From: Hirudo medicinalis
Taxonomy: Eukaryota; Annelida; Clitellata; Hirudinida; Hirudinidae
DNA length: 12,331 nt
Direction: 5' to 3'
NCBI GenBank assembly: GCA_011800805.1
Contig: MPNW01000074.1
Coordinates: forward strand, 131,560 to 143,890
The notes beneath the pieces were generated by a model. It did not search any database. It saw nothing but the letters and a program-made list of their open reading frames with translations, and was not told where the DNA came from. A program made the translations under genes and the position numbers. Numbering within the stretch: position 1 is the stretch's first letter; the number at the start of each line of letters is the position of its first letter. Positions 10,701 to 12,331 of this stretch are shown piece by piece.

Positions 10701-10953
10701 GTTAATCGTTTTATGAAATCCAACAAACATTCTGTTGCAGTATCGCATTTATCCACTGGTAAATTCTGACAACAATTTACAAGTATTTTTTACATTTAGT
10801 ACGATAGTATTTTATTTCTGTTTTAAAACCAAATTACGTTTGCAAATTCTCGAAACTAATAAAGCCCATTCATCAATTATCTCCATAAAAAATTACTTTG
10901 ATTAGTAACGTAAACGATTCCAATTCTTCTCCAATAGTCGATGCAACTTCCAT
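1762..10953 (-). CDS. PARP10/PARP14-like ADP-ribosyltransferase with RRMs, KH-like modules and a catalytic domain; 18 exons
   Basis: Coding exons, minus strand: 10953-10897, 10765-10627, 10562-10311, 10076-9915, 9805-9684, 8360-8307, 8136-7877, 7748-7483, 6713-6203, 6009-5870, 5346-5242, 5032-4811, 4633-4539, 3990-3837, 3329-3209, 3054-2906, 2566-2372, 2153-1762. They total 3,396 nt (1,131 residues plus TGA), every junction is GT/AG, and phases agree throughout. The start ATG (10953-10951) has A at -3 and G at +4, and an in-frame TAG lies upstream at 11043-11041 with no ATG between. Domains: RRM1 about 14-85, RRM2 about 92-175, Pro-rich linker about 205-245, KH-like modules about 263-470 and 608-795, low-complexity linker about 475-600, PARP catalytic domain about 826-1131. 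The family transfers ADP-ribose from NAD+ to proteins or nucleic acids; vertebrate relatives act in stress and antiviral responses. Absence of macrodomains makes it closer to PARP10 than PARP14 in layout. Least certain are the 3' ends of exons 4 and 15 and the acceptor of exon 12. Confidence 0.88.
2567..2905 (-). other. Intron 16, no embedded element recognised
   Basis: 339 bases between exons 16 and 17, with donor GAG|GTGAGC and acceptor TTTTCTTTTGCAG. It is mostly AT-rich with a T-run near 2790. I see no repeat or hidden exon. The + strand open frame at 2628-2837 is chance. Confidence 0.7.
3365..3590. mobile_element. GC-rich insertion in intron 14, possible SINE or DNA-element fragment
   Basis: This stretch changes abruptly from AT-rich intron to GC-rich sequence. 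It contains compact inverted repeats: CTCCC-A-GGGAG at 3491-3501, and CTCGG (3506-3510) facing CCGAG (3520-3524), plus CATCATG/CATGATG around 3369-3387. GGCCTGCA occurs twice (about 3399 and 3483). No intact tRNA-type promoter, tail or target-site duplication was found. The catalytic domain reads straight from exon 14 to exon 15, so it is not a missing exon. Limits are approximate and the class is a guess. Confidence 0.4.
3991..4538 (-). other. Intron 13, carrying a short inverted-repeat element
   Basis: 548 bases between exons 13 and 14, with a strong donor (TCT|GTAAGT) and an acceptor at CCAAG chosen because it keeps phase 0. A nearer CAG (3984) would break the frame. The only structure recognised is the element at 4194-4360. 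Confidence 0.65.
4194..4360. mobile_element. Short inverted-repeat (MITE-like) element in intron 13, about 167 bp
   Basis: The left end (4194-4219) contains CCATGTTTAAGATGCATC. The reverse complement of the right end (4334-4360) contains CCATGTATAAGATGCACC, so 16 of 18 bases match, with looser similarity outside (TTATTCCA against ATTTCCC). A third, diverged relative, GTGAGTCTCATAAC, lies on the minus strand in the middle (about 4287-4302), so the motif recurs inside the element. The rest is AT-rich and non-coding. I recall GTGCGTCTTATAC-type ends from short non-autonomous DNA elements in other animals, but the family is not named here. Confidence 0.62.
4539..6009 (-). other. Exons 10-13: second KH-like block
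   Basis: The alternation of short strands and helices continues: ERLVFLGKEDEVLASANTAKSL (619-640), a module around LKIEISKFELNKVFAINF (667-685), a helical stretch in exon 12 (EAIKEVLMKF, TEKLLKSIMKI), and the clearest unit, HVKINFDSASNTIILQG then REKFFDSVVQAITDVI (758-790), which crosses the exon 12/13 border. The donor of exon 12 (TTTCG|GTTGGC) is weak but phase and domain continuity support it. Exon 12 has an alternative acceptor 21 nt upstream (exon start 5053 instead of 5032). Confidence 0.68.
5347..5869 (-). other. Intron 10, nothing recognised
   Basis: 523 bases between exons 10 and 11. There is a short tandem duplication, TGGTGATCA twice, near 5688-5708, and otherwise AT-rich sequence. 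A strong donor-like CAG|GTGAGT on the minus strand near 5822-5829 cannot be used by exon 10, because a stop codon follows its normal end at once. Confidence 0.6.
6085..6104. repeat. (CA)10 microsatellite
   Basis: Ten perfect CA units in intron 9, between exons 9 and 10, flanked by AT-rich DNA. A likely length-polymorphic marker with no coding effect. Confidence 0.97.
6279..6350 (-). repeat. Four tandem 18-nt units within exon 9
   Basis: Units at 6279-6296, 6297-6314, 6315-6332 and 6333-6350 differ from each other at only a few positions. On the minus strand each encodes six residues of the type D-(R/C)-A-T-K-(G/V), so gain or loss of a unit keeps the frame. The outer units are identical over 18 bases, and the inner two share AATCCACCTT(A/T)GTTGCAC. 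Confidence 0.95.
6451..6480 (-). repeat. 30-nt direct repeat, copy A (copy B at 6655-6684), within exon 9
   Basis: The two copies match at 27 of 30 positions, are 204 nt apart and are in the same reading frame. They encode LQGSQSDPNF here and LQGFKSDPNF in copy B. This indicates an internal duplication, or a short conversion tract, inside the exon. Confidence 0.9.
6714..7482 (-). other. Intron 8 with a short palindrome
   Basis: 769 bases between exons 8 and 9. It contains a 20-bp palindrome (6955-6974: ATTGGTAAC-CT-GTTACCAAT) and, overlapping it, two direct copies of GGTTACATT (6935-6943 and 6949-6957). No transposon ends or coding exon could be supported. Confidence 0.6.
6955..6974. repeat. 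20-bp palindrome
   Basis: Nine-base perfect arms around a two-base centre, in intron 8. It could be a relic of an element end or a chance structure. Confidence 0.85.
7483..8360 (-). other. Exons 6-8: first KH-like block
   Basis: Exon 6 is a 54-nt exon encoding 18 residues, in phase 0 at both ends. Exons 7 and 8 follow with an alternating strand-helix pattern: KVWIDEKNHRIGVG then a helix (residues 293-328), and LRVVYFYDNTKERGMVLGEN followed by REVARSAAEAMLNDF (360-394). The pattern of a strand pair, a Gly turn, then an Ala-rich helix recalls the divergent KH repeats of PARP10 and PARP14. There is no textbook GXXG in most copies, so these are called KH-like from shape rather than from a strict motif. 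Confidence 0.65.
8540..9270 (+). mobile_element. Decayed, internally deleted non-LTR retrotransposon (CR1/L2-like LINE), antisense in intron 5
   Basis: The + strand frames, with frameshifts and stops, spell pieces of LINE reverse transcriptase ORF2: NPLASIFN, then GQIPDELKFVKATAIFKNGD (8612-8672), KILEKMF, then a jump to the region after the RT core, VAKNIGIISRIHTYIKTKV (about 8768-8824), NIIWASTY (about 8868-8891), LLDVFKIHGFQVSLFMYSY and YGIKTI near the end. The RT active-site region is absent, so about the middle of ORF2 has been lost. The upstream motif is typical of CR1/L2/Rex-type elements. Several stops show it is dead. It lies opposite to the host gene. Both limits are approximate. 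Confidence 0.82.
9271..9683 (-). other. 5'-most part of intron 5, nothing recognised
   Basis: AT-rich sequence between the LINE relic and exon 5. No motif, repeat or exon could be supported. The first part may still be LINE 3' flank. Confidence 0.5.
9684..9805 (-). other. Exon 5: proline-rich linker
   Basis: About 41 residues rich in Pro, Ala, Leu and Ser (YPLPSPSTFAAG, then LLPLPHIAPLPLEAIQ). It joins RRM2 to the first KH-like region. No folded domain is apparent and it is probably flexible. It enters in phase 1 (acceptor TTTCCAG) and leaves in phase 0 (donor CAG|GTTGCT). Confidence 0.75.
9915..10953 (-). other. Exons 1-4: tandem RRM domains of the PARP-like protein
   Basis: RRM1 is split over exons 1-3: the RNP2-like strand LLIKNLP (16-22), joined across the exon 1/2 border, an amphipathic helix, then the RNP1-like YFVQF (56-60) and the second helix beginning at DAEEVMQQL (66-74). 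RRM2 starts at KLYVANL (94-100), continues through CLYLEQP and ends its fourth strand at YALVKI (140-145). Exon 4 (10076-9915) supplies the missing last helix and final strand, GERLHISEYHG (164-174), followed by a basic tail rich in Arg, Lys and Gly. Degenerate RRMs of this kind are typical of the PARP10/PARP14 N-terminus and suggest RNA or protein binding. Exon 4 is 162 nt, enters and leaves in phase 1, and uses a weak donor (TGTG|GTTGGC), so its 3' border is tentative. Confidence 0.78.
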
Positions 10954-11184
10954 TCTTAACGTAATTAATAAAATCTCAAATATTGGTAACAAAATCGAAA
11001 GCACAAAAAAACAGTCTACTATCAGTAGGTCTAAATATGGCTACAGGGGAGCAGTCCGGACAGCAAGGAATCGATCAATCGAAGCAAGTTCTTTTTGAAA
11101 GTATTCTTAGGCTTATGTTTTTGTTGTTCGTATAATCAATTAAATAAGATGATAATAACTCATATTCCTAGACATATAACTATC

Positions 11185-11192
11185 TTGCGCAA
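11185..11192. promoter_or_regulatory. TTGCGCAA palindrome, C/EBP-type site, upstream of the PARP gene
   Basis: A perfect TTGCGCAA about 232 bases upstream of the PARP start codon. This is the ideal palindromic target of C/EBP-family bZIP factors, which regulate immune and stress genes in animals. A single 8-mer can occur by chance. Confidence 0.35.
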
Positions 11193-11231
11193 CAAATCTT
11201 ACTTCGAGATAGAAGTCTTGAGAAGAGGCCC

Positions 11232-11241
11232 AGCCAATCAG
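11232..11241. promoter_or_regulatory. CCAAT box (NF-Y type) in the PARP 5' flank
   Basis: AGCCAATCAG matches the NF-Y consensus RRCCAATSR, about 280 bases upstream of the PARP ATG. NF-Y sites work in either orientation and are usual in core promoters. The transcription start is unknown and no convincing TATA box was found. Confidence 0.45.
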
Positions 11242-11441
11242 GAAGCATATGAATATTAATGACATATAATAATTCCAGTTTAAAACATAAATATTTTTCT
11301 TATTATGAATTGCTTAACCTAAATATTTTAGCTACATTATCATTTTTAAATGTTAATCTTTACTTGTTAATCTTTTTGAGTTTTCTGGACTGCGCAAGCT
11401 GGCTGAAGGCCTTTGTCCTGATTTTGAAGCTACTTATTAAT

Positions 11442-11479
11442 CGTGAGGGTTACGTTTTATAAACAAATTTAAAAAATGC
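11442..11479. repeat. 38-bp direct repeat, left copy (right copy 11810-11847)
   Basis: Both copies begin CGTGAGGGTTAC and end AAACAAATTTAAAAAATGC. They match at 36 of 38 positions and start 368 bases apart. Weaker similarity seems to continue about 25 bases to the right of each copy. The repeats bracket a GC-richer, structured segment. Confidence 0.92.
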
Positions 11480-11809
11480 AAATGCGACATATGCGCGCGG
11501 TCTGTGAGAGTAATTTTCAAAGTGAAGGCGACCTCTACAAAGAAAATATAACGCTCAGTTTGCATTATATGGTGTCGATGTGCAAAGGTCGCCGAGAATC
11601 TTTAGTCGATAACCATATAATGGGTAATGTTCTGAAGATGGGTAACATAGGATAATGACCGACAGGGACACCCGCATGATGAAACGGGTGTGGCTCACCC
11701 CTCCCCCCGAGAACGTAAGGAGTTTGGGTCGGAACGTCTGGCGACGGGGCACTCCTCTGACGATTCCATGTCGGTGCGCTCCTTGGTAGGAGTTTCTTAG
11801 TACTACGTA
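11480..11809. other. GC-richer segment with inverted repeats, between the direct repeats
   Basis: About 330 bases, distinctly less AT-rich than its surroundings. Inverted repeats: GGCGACC (11527-11533) with GGTCGCC (11587-11593); CATTATATGG (11563-11572) with CCATATAATG (11613-11622); and ACACCCG (11668-11674) with CGGGTGT (11685-11691) around a 10-base loop. The first two pairs cross. Overlapping minus-strand frames (11555-11834) look like by-products of composition. It may be a structured RNA gene, an inserted element or a duplicated fragment; I cannot tell which. Confidence 0.5.
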
Positions 11810-11847
11810 CGTGAGGGTTACTTTTTGTAAACAAATTTAAAAAATGC
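11810..11847. repeat. 38-bp direct repeat, right copy
   Basis: Partner of 11442-11479 with two mismatches. It is followed by CCGGACTGCCGG, a small inverted repeat at its right border. Confidence 0.92.
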
Positions 11848-12013
11848 CGGACTGCCGGTTTATGGCGCTGGTTGAATAATAAAATAAAAGTGCTCTTGTA
11901 GATTTATTTCCTGAGAAGTGAAAATCTTGGTCAAATAGTATTGAACATTTCATTTTTCCTGGCCTCTTTCTCCCCACTTGAGTTTCACTCTTGCAGAAAA
12001 GGCCTGAAATCCT

Positions 12014-12115
12014 ATGATGCCCTTATTTGACGAGCTTCATGCGAGCCGGTTGAAAAAACCATTAATAAAAGCTTACGAAATCTTCGTTGAATTCACTAAG
12101 AAAGATCGGGTTTGA
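12014..12115 (+). CDS. Candidate first exon of a divergent + strand gene
   Basis: A short frame starts with two adjacent ATG codons (12014, 12017) and gives 33 residues of ordinary composition (MPLFDELHASRLKK, then IKAYEIFVEFTKKDR) before TGA at 12113-12115. A possible donor, CGG|GTTTGA, falls in phase 0 at 12110. An acceptor CAG ending at 12165 would join it in phase 0 to a frame rich in Asp, Ser and Asn (SCSDSGIDDED, then IYNNGNNSS) that closes at 12307-12309, or splices out at GGA|GTAGCA. If real it would be head to head with the PARP gene, sharing its upstream region. No family is recognised; the frame is short and could be chance. Confidence 0.25.
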   Translation: MMPLFDELHASRLKKPLIKAYEIFVEFTKKDRV

Positions 12116-12331
12116 CCGAACCAAATTAAAAAAAAAGTGCATCTAGTTAACCACAAGACATTCAGCTACATCCAACCATAAGCATTCAACCATTAAACAT
12201 TCACTCTTGTAGCGACAGCGGCATTGACGACGAAGACGCTACAAAGTTTATTTACAACAACGGCAACAATTCTTCGACTGACAACATAACTGCTGGAGTA
12301 GCAGCGTAGCGACGTAGCCGGAAGAGTTGGA

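Noticed and set aside
1762..10953. Assignment as a full PARP14 with macrodomains
   Set aside because: No macrodomain sequence is present in any exon, and no WWE domain could be seen. The layout is closer to PARP10.
11555..11834. Two overlapping minus-strand frames (65 and 89 codons)
   Set aside because: They are Pro/Arg/His-rich, overlap in different frames, run into a direct repeat, and show no family motif; they are better explained by GC-rich composition.
12150..12331. LTR of a retrotransposon at the right edge
   Set aside because: The minus strand has an AATAAA and GT-rich sequence, but no LTR partner, primer-binding site or terminal TG/CA pair lies in the window, so it is not supported.

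Overview
The window is AT-rich animal DNA, probably from an invertebrate. One multi-exon gene fills most of it. Its exons are flanked by GT/AG sites, its introns are AT-rich (about 56 to 1,323 bases), and the non-coding DNA carries retrotransposon and small DNA-transposon relics. The species cannot be fixed from sequence alone; compact introns and the repeat types fit a tunicate, a cnidarian or another marine invertebrate.

Layout on the + axis. 1-511: 3' end of an unrecognised + strand gene, stop at 509-511. 512-1761: intergenic DNA shared by two converging 3' ends, with a small inverted-repeat element at 978-1238. 1762-10953: a complete minus-strand gene that I assemble into 18 coding exons (3,396 nt with stop; 1,131 residues). 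All 17 junctions are phase-consistent. It encodes a PARP10/PARP14-type ADP-ribosyltransferase: two N-terminal RRMs, a Pro-rich linker, a run of KH-like modules broken by a low-complexity repeat linker, and a C-terminal PARP catalytic domain. No macrodomain or WWE domain is visible. 10954-12331: the 5' flank, with a CCAAT box, a TTGCGCAA palindrome, a GC-richer structured segment between 38-bp direct repeats, and a weak candidate for a divergent + strand gene at the right edge.

Transposable-element relics lie in introns: an internally deleted CR1/L2-like LINE antisense in intron 5, a short inverted-repeat element in intron 13, and a GC-rich possible SINE in intron 14.

The points most worth checking are: the PARP keeps an H-Y-E catalytic triad although vertebrate relatives with this architecture have lost the glutamate; a 44-codon segment sits just before that glutamate; an exon hidden in intron sequence completes RRM2; and the linker exon contains two kinds of internal duplication. 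No RNA gene, CRISPR array or bacterial feature was seen.
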